A stretch of DNA of 64,000 nucleotides, taken from positions 1-64,000 of the forward strand of contig JAUCBJ010007921.1 of assembly GCA_032718475.1 (NCBI GenBank), written 5' to 3'. Positions 34,601 to 46,600 of the stretch are shown piece by piece (position 1 is the first letter of the stretch; each line of letters starts with the position of its first letter). Origin of the DNA: Nemertoderma westbladi (Eukaryota > Xenacoelomorpha > Nemertodermatida > Nemertodermatidae). The position numbers and the translations under genes were made by a program. The notes beneath the pieces were generated by a model. The model did not search any database. It was given only the letters and a program-made list of their open reading frames with translations, and was not told the DNA's origin.

Positions 34601-37600
34601 TTATATATTATATATATTATAGAATTCCTCCAATGCTGTATCGCAAGGAATGCCGCTACTGCAGTGAGAAACATGTGTTCAACAAATATGAATGTCCTGC
34701 ATTTGGACAAACGTGTAAAAAATGCCACAAGGTTGGACATTTTCCAAATTCCGATGCGTACAATGCCCTGAATGTCAATAACGTATATGATGAAATGGAA
34801 GAAGAATATTTTGAAATTCATTCTGTTAATATTGTCCCAGATGCTTTGTTACTGTAAAGATAAATCACTCTCTAATGATTAAATCACAAATAGACACTGG
34901 CTCGTCTGTACATCTGCTACCCTTTAGTGACGATGTAGCTGCTACTAAGGACTATAAAGGAAATCGAATAAATCATGCAAATATCGCATTGATCATGCAT
35001 GATAAATCTAAAGTTAAAGCCATAGGATGGGTATATTTACTTACATGTTGAATGGAACAATGAGATGTATCCGCCACATTTTGTTATTGTAGATGCAAAT
35101 GTAACACCACTTATCAGCCATAAATCTAGTCAAGAAATGAAACTAATAAAGTTTCTAGACTGCGACAGTATTATACAAAACAAAAACGAGTTGTTAAATT
35201 CTGTTAATACATTACACAAACACCTTAATAATTCTAGTTTAATAACAGATCCTGTGATTAAACACTTCACTGAAGTGTTCCAAGGCATTGGATGCTTGGA
35301 GGGAGAATACTGTATTCAGATAGATGAAAAACATAGACCCATCATTCAACCACCATGGAAGGTACCCATACCAGTTACAGAAGTCATGAAGAAAGAATTA
35401 ACACAATTAGTTGATAAGGACATCATCGTACCTGTTACAGAACCAACGAGTTGGGTATCCAGTTTCACAACAGTCATAAAAGGAGATAAGGTGCATAAAT
35501 GTTTAAACCATCTCCATCTAAAAAGAGCCATTGCCAACCATTGAAGATATAGCGACACGTCTTCACGGTGCCAAAGTATTCTCAATATTTGATTGTAAAT
35601 CTGGTTTTTGGCAAGTAAAATTAGACACAAAATCTAGTTATCTTACAACATTCAATACTCCCTTTGGGTGATGTAGATGGAAAAGAATGCCCTATGGTAT
35701 TAGTTCTGCTTCTCAAGTCTTTCCGAGAAAAATGCATGAAACAGCTGAGGGTCTATCAGGAAATGAAGTTATAGCTGATGACTTTCTTGTGGTGGGATAC
35801 GGAGATAATAAAGTAAATGCTATAGTCGACCATGACAAAAATTTCAGACTATTACTAGAACGCTGTAAACAGAGAAACTTAACATTAAACTCCAAAAAAC
35901 TACAATTGAGATTAGAGGAAGTCTGATTTATTGGACATGTATTGTCATCAAATGGATTGAGGTAGTTCCAAAGAAAGTAGAGGCTATTACAAATATGCCG
36001 AACCCAACTGATGTTACTGGGCTTAATCGCTTTCTAGGAATGGTGAATTATAGCTCAACATTTTTGCCAATTTTGTCAGCAGTAGCAGCACCGCTACACA
36101 GTCTTGAACACAATAATTTTGATTGGAAGTGGTTAGAAGAGCATGAACATTCAGCCAATGAACTTAAATGTCTTATTATAGAAACGCCAGTATTAGGATA
36201 CTAAAATTTCACTAAAGAATTAACTATTGAATGTGATGCATCCAAAGATGGTTTAGGATGTGTACTAATTCAAGAAGGACGTCCAATTACATATGCATCT
36301 CAGGCATTAAATTCGACAGAACAGAAATATGCTCAAATAGAGAAAGAACTCCTGGCTGTATTGTTTGCGTGTAAAAAGTTTGACCAATATATCTATGGCC
36401 ACAGAATAACAGTCCAAAATGACCACAAACATTTTAAAGATATTTTCAATAAACCACGTCACAGTGCCCGAAAGCGCCTTCAGTCCATGATGCTATATTT
36501 ACAGCGATATGACATAAATCTCTTACATATTAAAGGAACAGAAATGCACATTGCTGATCCTTTGTCACGAGTTTTTCTTAAAGTTCAAGATGGTAATTGT
36601 GAAAGTAAAGAAAACAATGTTTTTGAAGTTAAAATGACTGAAGAATTACCTATAACAACATATAGATTGTTAGCGGATTCAATTCCGCTAACCATCCCAT
36701 AAAGTTGGGAAACGGCGCCTTTAAGCAATATTGGGGAGTATGAGATTGATTGCCAATCAACCTCGTATCACCCCCAATAAACGGGGACGACAAAACCCCA
36801 AAGAGCCGTACACAATGAAGGTCAGAGGTTAAGCCTCCAGGAGAGGGAAAGTGACAGTAGAAAGGGGGGAAACACTCCCACAGAGGTGGGAGCCGAGAAT
36901 TAGGTTATCAACCAATGGGGGGACAGGAGAGGCATCAGCTGAGTAATAAGGCCAACGTAGTGTAATATATTACTGGTTGGTGTTTCATCTCACAGTTAGT
37001 TTACTCAGTCAGTTAGGGCAGAACGGTAACACTTTATTACCGTCGTCCGCCACTGTCACCAACTACATCATATATTCTGTATCACATCTATCAATTGTGC
37101 TATCTGTTTTACTCAACTATATTTTATACATATACTCATTAATTATATCGGAACGATAACAAACTCTTTCACTCACGGCGGGGACGTGTAAATAAACCAA
37201 AACCGGTCGGGATCCTCTGATCCCGTCACAGTAATAAAGTTACCAGCTACCAAAAACTGTGACTGCCAGCCACCGAAAGGAAGTTAAAGATGAGCCAAGA
37301 GGGAGAAAGGACACGGCCGCGGACCCCGGACGATACAAACGAAACGATCTGCGAGGCTGCGACGCGACGGTATCGATCCGGTAGCCCAAGCAGGGGGCGG
37401 CTGTCTACAACCAGGACGAGAGGACGAGTCGACGCACGATGGCGAACGACGTACCGATGTCGCCGGCCAGCCACAGGCCGAGGGCGGCGGACGGCCCACC
37501 GGAACGGCGACGGTGGGGCCGTCGGTACGAAGCCGAACACGGAGAGAAAGAGGGGATGTCGGTGACGAGGACGTCGGAGTCAGCGACTGGCTCCGATGAG

Positions 37601-40600
37601 CCTATAACACAACGAGGAAACAGCTGAAGGAAGCCAAGGAGGGAGCAAAACTGGAGCAGGTGAAACTAGAACAGCGACTAGGTGAGTCGAACAAACACTT
37701 TAGAGCCCGGTGTAGTGTACATAGGGCCATACTTAGTGGATGCCAGGGGAACTAAGTTAGTGGGTTGGGCGGGACCGCGGGAGGGCGAATCCGAGGTTAA
37801 CCCCGAGGATTCGGTCTCGTCGGTCGGCGAAAACCTCAGAAAGTGGGGCAAAGTTAGTAGGACGGGGAGGCGACTGGAGTCCGTCGCGACCAACAAGTCT
37901 GCTACATCCTCCGCAAAAGTAAGAAGGGTGTTAGAAATAGATCTGGCGTGCCAGCTCGATATAGTGGCGTTAGACCAAAAGGAGTTAGAGAGGCAGTTGG
38001 AGGAGGGAACTGCATTGTTGGAGAGGGAGAGAGAACTGGCCAGAGAGAATAAAGAGAGGGCCGAGAGGGTCGCGAGAAACTTTAGGGAGTGTGAGGAGAT
38101 AGAAATGAGGGAAGAGAAAGGAGCGGGAAGAGCGAGAGGAGAAAGAGGCGAGTGAACGCAAAGAGCGTGAGGCGGAGCGAGACCGCGCAGCCGCGAGGCG
38201 GCTTGAGAGGATTGCGAGGGAGGCAGAGCTGGCCGAGCAAAGCTTGCGAGAGGATGGGGAGAGAGAGAGAGCGGGAAAGCACGTGCGAGATGACATGCAC
38301 GCCCGGTTGAGGGGGCTTATGCAATACCAGGCCAAACAGAAGCGCCGATTGAAGCTGGCGCAGTTGGGGCTGTCAGAGAGTGAGGCTGGCTCGGGCAGTG
38401 TAATGAGGAGCCAGAAGTTATGGAAACGTTTGTTAATACCCCACTTACAGGGACCGGACGACAGACCCAAGACTGGTGTAACCGTACGGGCGGGGGGGGG
38501 GGGGGGGGGTAATAATAATACGTTAGAGAACGTTCATAGCAGGAAATAATATTTTGCCCGATAATAGTAATTTAAATCCGAATGATTCTAATTTAAACGT
38601 ACATAGTAATCCTAGTAATTTAAATAATAATTTAGATCCGAATATACAAAATAATTCAAATAATATAATCACGCAAAATAATTTAAATAACAATCCTAAT
38701 TCGAACGACCAAAATAATCCCGTTTCTAATACAGATGTGCAAAATAATTTAAATAATTTAGAGAATAGTGTTGATAATGGTGCTATTAATATAAACATGG
38801 CGGACGCAGGTGGCCCGGCAAATGAGAGCCTGGTAGGCCACGTAGTCAGTAGGCAGGGAGCAACGGGGGTGAGAAACCCCAATGAGAGCCTGGTAGGCCA
38901 CGTAATCAGTAGGCAGGAGGTGGCGGGGGTGAGAAACCCCAATGAGGGCCTGGTAGGCCACGTAGTTAGTAGGCAGGAAGTAGCGGGGTTGAGTCAACCC
39001 GACGGGAGCCTGCCAGGCCACACAGTGATAGAGGGAGAGGCGGGGGTGAGTAGACCCAGCCGCAGTGGAGTTGGTGCGTCGACTGGAGAGGGGTGTAGGG
39101 GCGAAGTGAGAGATAGTGAAGTGATAGGTGGCGAGCGGGGGGGGGGGGGGGGCTACAGGAGCCCTACAACGAGAGATTAGTAGCGAGAGGGCGGGGCAGA
39201 GAGTGCCCCACAGGCGTCGGCGGATAATGCACGGGGCGAATTAGGTGAACCGCAGCACCCGGCGATGGAGAATAGTAGGGGGATTACGAGTATCCCCAGC
39301 GGCGTGCGACCGGGTAGAGAGAGAGAGGTTAACGTCGCGAGGGGGCGAGCGACGAGACGTCGAGCCCAGTCAGAAGAGGGAAGAAGAACAGTGGAGTTTA
39401 ACCGGGAGGTCGACGAGAGATCTCACGAGCGGGGACACTGCACTGCAGAGAGAAGATGGGAAGAGAGTAGAAGAAGTGTCGTCGCGAACGACAGAAGAGC
39501 AAGGATGGATAGCGAGCCGTCGGCAGTAGAAATGGAGACGGAGAGTCAGTGGGGTTGAACTCCGGGAGATTGCCGTCGTCCCGGAGAAGCGCGACCTGGC
39601 GAGGTGTACTATACGCCGAGAGAGGGGTATAGGGTGTGTGAGGATGAGAACAGTAGAGGAGATCGAAGAGAAACTTCCCGACGGGATATAACTGCCGATC
39701 GAGGATACGGTAGCCGTGGGGAGGACTTCTTGGATTATTCGAGAAGGTTAAACTTCGAACCCGAGCGACACATACAGACTGTAGGACATACTGTAGGCCT
39801 TACTGCACATACTATAGGCCATGCTGGGAGAGATAATGTAGGCGATAGGGCAGCGCGGATGACGGGATTAAACCCGGAAGTCGCGGAGTACATACCGGCA
39901 GGTAGGCCAGAAGTGGATAGGCCTATACCGGTACCAGCACAACAGCATGACTACAGCATGCAAGGACATAACATATATCCAGGGGAGGGGAGAGTTATTG
40001 CAGATAGGTGCATGGGCCCCAATATATTAACATCAACCCCAGTACCAAACATACCGGTGGGGGTGGGGGTGACATTCCCCCATCACAATATCAACAATAT
40101 ACTCAAACAGGAATAAGAACATCGAACCACCTGGATGAGAACAGATCATGCGACACCGAAATATGGAGGGGGCCGCTACCCCCAATGATATATCCGACGC
40201 AGAGAAAGGCAGCAGATAGGATGGGCGGACCGCACCCAACAGGGGAATCTATACAGCATCCATCGAACCCATTGGAAGCACAAGCGATGGGAATGGCTAC
40301 ATTAATCGATGCATTGAAAACCAGGATCGAGTTACCACCCGTAGAACCATTTAAATTCGATGGGAATAGGCCGGAAGAATACCTGCAGTTTCGGCGCATG
40401 TATAGTAATGAGATATTGACAAAGAACCTGACGCAGGCGGAGTGCCTAAAATATCTACAGGTGTATACAGGAGGCCCAGCATATGACATCGTGAGGCAAT
40501 ACCAGGGCATCGAGGGAGGCTTCACGACAGCATGGCGGGCGTTAGACAGGGAGTACAGGCACCCGGCCAAGATCATCCGGCAAACCCTGAGAGGCATAAC

Positions 40601-43600
40601 ATCGGGTGGCCTACAGGTTAGCATAAAGACATTTGCGAACAAAGTTGAGAAGGAGCTAATCGTGTTAAAGACACTAGACGCGCCATACGAACTCAACGCG
40701 TCTAATAACATCACCACGATAGCGCAGGCACTGCCGATGTGGCTGCCCAACAAGTGGAGGAAGATTGCTTTCTCCACCCGAGACAAGAAGGGTGCGGAAC
40801 CGGGCCTAAAAGAAATGTCGAGCTTCATGAACTATGAAGCTGAACTGATCACAGACCCAGTCTATAGCGAGGATAGTCTGGGGAAGGGGCCAAAGACCGA
40901 ACACAATAGTCCGAAACCAGAACACAACACGGCGAACGCATTGCCAAAGCTCAGACAATCGCTGCCATCCGCTAGGAGACTGCTAGTCCACATGTAGCCG
41001 GGGGTAAGACTACATCATGGAGCGGACAGGGGAAAAATAATAACACAAATAAACATAACCCCAACACGCCCAGTAGGCCGAACCCAAACAATAAGAACAG
41101 TAGGGACTTCAGTACGAACGCAAGTGCGATACGCAGCGCACTGTATAAGGACGGATATAACCCAAACAACAAATGCCAGTTACACACAAATGCACTTCAT
41201 CATGAAATTTGTCCTCGATGTGTGATGAGTGGACATAGAGCTAACCAATGCAAGGAAACACCAATCAAAGTTCGATCAAAGCAAAGGACAGACGATGGCG
41301 ACAAGTACCGTAGGGGCAAAGAAGAGAGGAACGGTACTACTCGGAGTAGTACCAGTGAGGGTAACTGGAGAAGGCGATCGATCAGTAACCACGCTGATGC
41401 TGGTCGACAGTGGAGCAGCCTTCACGTTGGTCGAAAATTGGGTGGCCGAAGAGATAGGATTGAAGACGAGGCCAAGTAGAATGGTGGTAACAACCATTTC
41501 CAGCAAGGATGAGGTCCTGGAAATGAGGACTGGACGTTGTGCGGATAGCAGCGATAGCACCAGGATGCGATTATGGGGCGACCATCGACCCTATCCAGAT
41601 GATAGAGTCGATAAATATCAACGCCAGGTGACCAACCAACATCGAGGTCGAACAATATAAATTCCTAGACAATATCGACTTCTCAATACCAGAGGTGGAC
41701 GTTAGGAAGGTATCCATTATAGTAGGAATGGACTGCCCGACGGCCCACGAGAGAATGCAGACGGTCTTCGGCGAAGACAGGCAGTGTGACCCGGTGGCGA
41801 TTTTAACACCATTCGGGTGGACGCTGAGTGGCCCAATTAGAACCAAGATACCGTTTAGGATGTCGGAGACATTAGGGTGCATGTTCGCGGGAACTATGCG
41901 AGAGATGGGAGATGAGGGAGCGGAGGAACAGCTCAGGAGACTGCTCAGACAGGATTTTGAGGGATTGAAAAAGACTGGGGTCGGAACCTCGGTAGAAGAT
42001 AAACAGGCTTTACAAAGCGTAAAGGAATCGATGACATGCGACGAGGGGCGGTATACCATAGGGATGGTATGGAAATAACCACAACTACCACTACCCGACA
42101 ACAAAGGAATGGTACTCACGAGGCGTCGTAAGTTGAAGCAAATGCTAAAACGGAGCCCCGAAAAGAATGAGTACATTCATAAGACGATTAGGAAGTATGT
42201 CGAGAAAGGATGGGCCGTGGAGTTACCGGTCGACGAACCGAACACGGACATGACCTATTACCTACCACTTCACGTGGCTCTAGATCCGAAGAAAGGTAAT
42301 CTATGGATGGTAGTTGACGCTCAGCTAAGACCGACGGCAAATGCTTAAACGATTATCTGTTAGAGGGTCCCAATATCTACAACTCAGGGATCGAGGTCCT
42401 ACTCAGATTCAGAAATGGAAGGCACGCCTTCACCTGCGACATTGAAGGCATGTTCAACCAGGTCCTTGTTACGGAGGAGGATAGCGACAGCCAGCGCTTC
42501 CTATGGTACAACGGCGACGAGGAACCGTCGACAATACCGATTTACAAGATGGTGGTGCAGAATATGGAGGCAAAGTCATCCTCGTTTACGACGGCTGTGG
42601 CTGTGAGGGACACAGTAGAGGGGAAAGAGGAGAGATACAGCGCCAAAGCCGTCGATATGATTCGACGCAGCTTTTATGTAGACGACGGAATGGAGTCTGA
42701 AAACACGGTTAAAGAACTACTGGATACAGGGCGCGAGGTTCGCGACATCCTTAAAGGATCCGGATTTAACCTGACCAAGTTCCAATTCAGCTCGGAAGAG
42801 TTCATGAGAGCCATAGGGGACAGGAGGCCAGAATCAACCATGGACAATCCCACGACAGCCAAGGGACAAGACATGGCGAACAAGAGGGTAGAGTCCCAAC
42901 AGAAGGCACTAGGGATCGTGTGGAACCGAGAGACAGAGGAGTTTAAGTACCAACTGAGCCAGGAGGGCGCGGACATCCACACAAAGAGGGGCTATGTATT
43001 ATACATAGCGAGAATATATGATCCCCTAGGCCTAGCATCCCTATTATTAGTTACGGGGAAACAGATACTTAAGAAAGTATACAAGCTAAAGGACGAATGG
43101 GATACAGAGGTCCCGGAAGAGATCATCAAGCAGTGGAGCAAGTGGACAGAGAGTTTAGAACAGATGGGGACATACAGAATGCCACGCGTGTATTTCCCTG
43201 ATGCGGACATGATGAATCTGGATCTACACATGTTCTCCGATGCGTCATTGGAGGCATACGGAGCGGCACTTTACCTAGTACAAAGGAAGGGGGCTCATAA
43301 GCCCAGACTTGCATTCAGCAAATCGAAGTCGACACCGCCAGATTCAGCATCGGTCCCGAAACTCGAGTTGACAGCTGCGAGGTTAGGAGTAAGGGCCACA
43401 GCCTACTTGATGGACGCCATTCCCAACATAGTGGAAACACACTACTGGATGGACTCCATGGTAGTGCTTGGTTGGCTACACAATGAAAGGACGAGATACC
43501 CTATATTCGTCGCAAATAGGGTGGACGAAATAAGAGCGACGACGGAGTTGGAAAGGTGGCACTACTGCCCAACGGACGAGAACCCAGCGGACTTGTTATC

Positions 43601-46600
43601 GAGGGGCGTGGCACGCCACACTTTCTTGAAGAAGGAAGTATTGTGGCAGCATGGGCCGCAATTTCTGAACGATAAGACAGCCTGGCCACCGATGAAGAAG
43701 GTGGACCCGGGTTCAGAGGAAGTAGTATTAGAGGAAGAGGGAGGAGATTCAGAGGGTGAAGAGATATATAGCCAGATGGTGAGGGAGATAAGGGACGTGC
43801 AACCAAAACCGGAAGAACTATGCGACAACCCGACGGACAAACTCCTCAGCTACAGCTCAAGTTGGTACAAGACCAAGAAGTTAGTGGCGTACTGGAGAGC
43901 CTTCGGGGATTTCCTCAAGGGAGTCAGTAAAGACACCAAAAATAAACCAAACATCGATCTGGAGAGAGCGGCCAAGGCCGTCATCCGCTACGAACAGAGA
44001 AAGAACTACGGCGACGAGGTGGAACGCGTCGGTAAACAACAGCATCTCCGACGGAATAGTGAGCTGATCACTCTGTTGCCACAACTCAATGACGATGGGA
44101 TCTTAGTAATGAATTCAAGAGTGCTAAATAACAACAGCATCATCACTCCACCAAAGGCCATCATCATCCCTAATGGATCGCCGATAGTCCACCAGATCAT
44201 CTGGGACTGCCACAAGTCGATATTGCACGGGGGTACCAACCGAACCCTCACAGAGATACGAAGGACCTTTTGGGTCAAACAGTTAAGGAAGAAGGTAAAG
44301 GCGGTAGTGGGGCAGTGCCAGACCTGCTGACGGACGAAGAAGGAGCGGGCCATACAGGAAATGGTGCCACTACCGGCCAGTAGGGTGAGACAGCACGACC
44401 CCCCATTCACGCACTGTGGTATGGATATGTTTGGGCCGATAAAGATTAAGGTGATACGGCACACGGATAAGCGCTACAGCATTATCTTCGTATGTAACAA
44501 CACACGGGCGGTAGGGATAGAACTCGCCCAAGACGCAACCGCATCGGCATTCATCAATGCCCTGGAGAGGTTCAGAGACCGCAAAGGTGGGACGATCGCA
44601 GTAATATACTCCGACAACGGAACCAACTTTGTGGGGGCAGAGAACGAGCTGGCAGATGCCTTGGACATCCTGGAAGGGGAGTAAGTCAGGGCAGCCATGA
44701 GAAGACAACATGTGAAGTGGGAGAGAAGGACGCAGTATGCTCCGCATACTCTAGGATGCGTTGAGAGACTCGTGGGTAGTTCCAAGCATCTAATGACGAA
44801 GTTGATGAACACCCACATGGTAACAGAAGATGTACTAAGGACGGTACTGGCAAAGTGCGAGCGTATCATTAATAGCAGACCGCTATATCCAGAAAATGAT
44901 GACCCAGAGTCATTAGATGTGCTGATGCCCAGTCACTTTCTAATGGAGAGACAGGCGACCATCGACATGCGGGGTGTAGACCCAGATGATATACACTCCC
45001 GACAGAGTTGGAAAGTCGCTAAGGCGATAAGTGCGGAGTACTGGAGGAGGTGGGTCGAGGAATATCTACCCAAGCTTCATAGGAGGAGCAAGTGGGGAAA
45101 TACCACTAGGGAGTTGAAGGAGGGTGATCTGGTGATTGTCACGGACGACACCATCATCAACAATCAATGGAGATTGGTGAGAGTTGTGGGCACTTACTCC
45201 GACGAGGACGGAAGAGTCCGATCAGTAGAAGTGCGGATAGGTGGTAAGATAGGAGCAAAAGATAGGAAAACCTACAGGAGGGCTGTAGGAAAGTGTTGCC
45301 TACTAGAGGGCGCACCGTAGAGTTTAGTCGTCCAAGTGTTGGACTGAGGGGGGTGGGATTGAGGGCGAGACGCCCTTCCCCACACAAATATAAAAATATA
45401 AAAAAAATATATAATTAAAATAATAGAGAAAGAGAAAGGAAGGTAGTACATAATAAGTACGTAGTAAGTAAGTAGGCAGATAGAAGTTAGTAAGAGTTAG
45501 TAGTGAGAGGGTACGTAGTACCTTTAGTTAGTTTTTTTTTTTTTTTTTTTTTTAAATGGGTGAGAATGATAGTATAATAACATAGTTGATACAATGGATT
45601 TCAAATTGCACTATTACACCCTATCACCAAATCTGATTTATACAATGAGGTAGGTACAGTGAGACGGATGTAAGGGGGAAATTCAAAACAGTTGGTTGTT
45701 TATGTTGTAGGCCTACTGGTCAGCTATTGTAGGCCTGTACGACTGCGCTGTACTACCAGGCTACGGCTCAGTGTCGGCGTTGTCCAACCGAATGGAGGCA
45801 TCAGACACTGGACAATGAACCGGCCATTTAGAGGCTGACCTACAACCTCGAAAACAGAGCAGGGAGGAATGAAGCAACGTGAAGTTTAACTTGCGCCGGA
45901 TCCATGTGACGCATTCCGAGTACCTGACCTCGCGTTTGTCCACGAGCTTCTGTCCCAGGCGCTTAACAAACTGGCGCGTGGTCGGCGCCATCCCGCCAAA
46001 GGCCGAGAATATGAGGGGGACGAAAGTAGAATGTTCCACCTCCCGTATCCTCTCCTCGTACTTAAGAATCTTACGATTCTCGTGGTGGAGGTGCGCTGCG
46101 TCTAGGGACATAGCCACGTTCGTCGCCGCCAGCGGGTTAAACACGGACACATCGATGAACGACCGCTGGAATCGGTTTCCCCAGAAGCCGCTCACAGACA
46201 CATCCAGCCTCGCCTGCTGGTCCGTCGAGGTGGTACGATGGGTGAAAGTTTCACCGGATAACGGCTGGAGTATCGGCTCAACAGCAACGCTGTAGGCAAC
46301 CTCAGTTTGCGAGTTGGCGACGAAATCACGTATCTCATTGTTACCGTTAGTTAGTTAGTTAGTAGTAAGAGGGTACGTAGTACCGATAGTTGAAGAGTTA
46401 GTTAGTAGTAAGAGGGTACGTAGTACCGATAGTTGAAGAGTTAGTTAGTAGTAAGAGGGTACGTGGTACCATTAGTTAGTTAGTTATTTAGTAGTAAGAG
46501 GGTACGTAGTACCGGTAGTAAGAGAGTTAGTAGTAAGAGGTAAGAGTTAGAGTAAGAGTTAGTGAAGAGTTAGTAGTAAGAGGGTACGTAGTACCAGTTA

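Larger units (their letters stand above)
33448..34857 (+). pseudogene. Gypsy gag with zinc knuckle, interrupted
   Basis: The gag starts at about 33448 (MATTTAKPPQPFNLEDRQ). It is cut at 33519 and resumes at 33915 after the insertion (KEFKREWKYYGIAEGISKKS). The body continues at about 34020-34300 (KFEERCVPKKNETYERY, SPSESLDCYI, RDRLILGIKDVK-like). A CCHC-type segment at 34645-34750 (CRYCSEKH ... CPAFGQTCKKCHKVGHF) would bind RNA. Several frameshifts separate the parts, so no full-length Gag can be made. Confidence 0.8.
33400..36667 (+). mobile_element. Ty3/Gypsy (Mag-like) element, left part
   Basis: After a primer-binding-type stretch (gtcagaagtgggatc at 33416) comes a gag start, then gag, zinc knuckle, protease, RT and RNase H in Ty3/Gypsy order, all in the plus direction. 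The copy is broken by a 383-bp insertion in gag, by frameshifts and stops, and at 36667 by BEL-B; the reading continues at 50003. LTRs were not identified. It lies in the long crystallin intron, sense to the gene. Confidence 0.85.
37290..39560 (+). pseudogene. BEL-B gag, N-terminal charged region
   Basis: The first ATG after the LTR is at 37290. Arg/Glu-rich, coiled-coil-like segments at 37680-38400 are spread over several frames. An Asn-rich stretch (38554-38780) and a 20-residue repeat (38820-39050) follow. Two poly-G runs (38492-38509, 39137-39152) lie in the middle of the reading. The frame changes repeatedly, so an intact ancestor probably had a single long gag frame here. The role would be assembly of the particle. 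Confidence 0.6.

Noticed and set aside
36977-37159. 60-codon ORF in the BEL-B LTR
   Set aside because: Present in both LTRs, hydrophobic by chance, with no start context or known motif; a non-coding LTR explains it.
37985-38470. 161-codon minus-strand ORF rich in Leu/Ser
   Set aside because: Antisense of the Arg/Glu-rich BEL-B gag segment.
45879-46295. 138-codon plus-strand ORF in the BEL-B 3' region
   Set aside because: The minus strand here carries the recognisable LINE C-terminus and a poly(A) tail; the plus ORF is its shadow.
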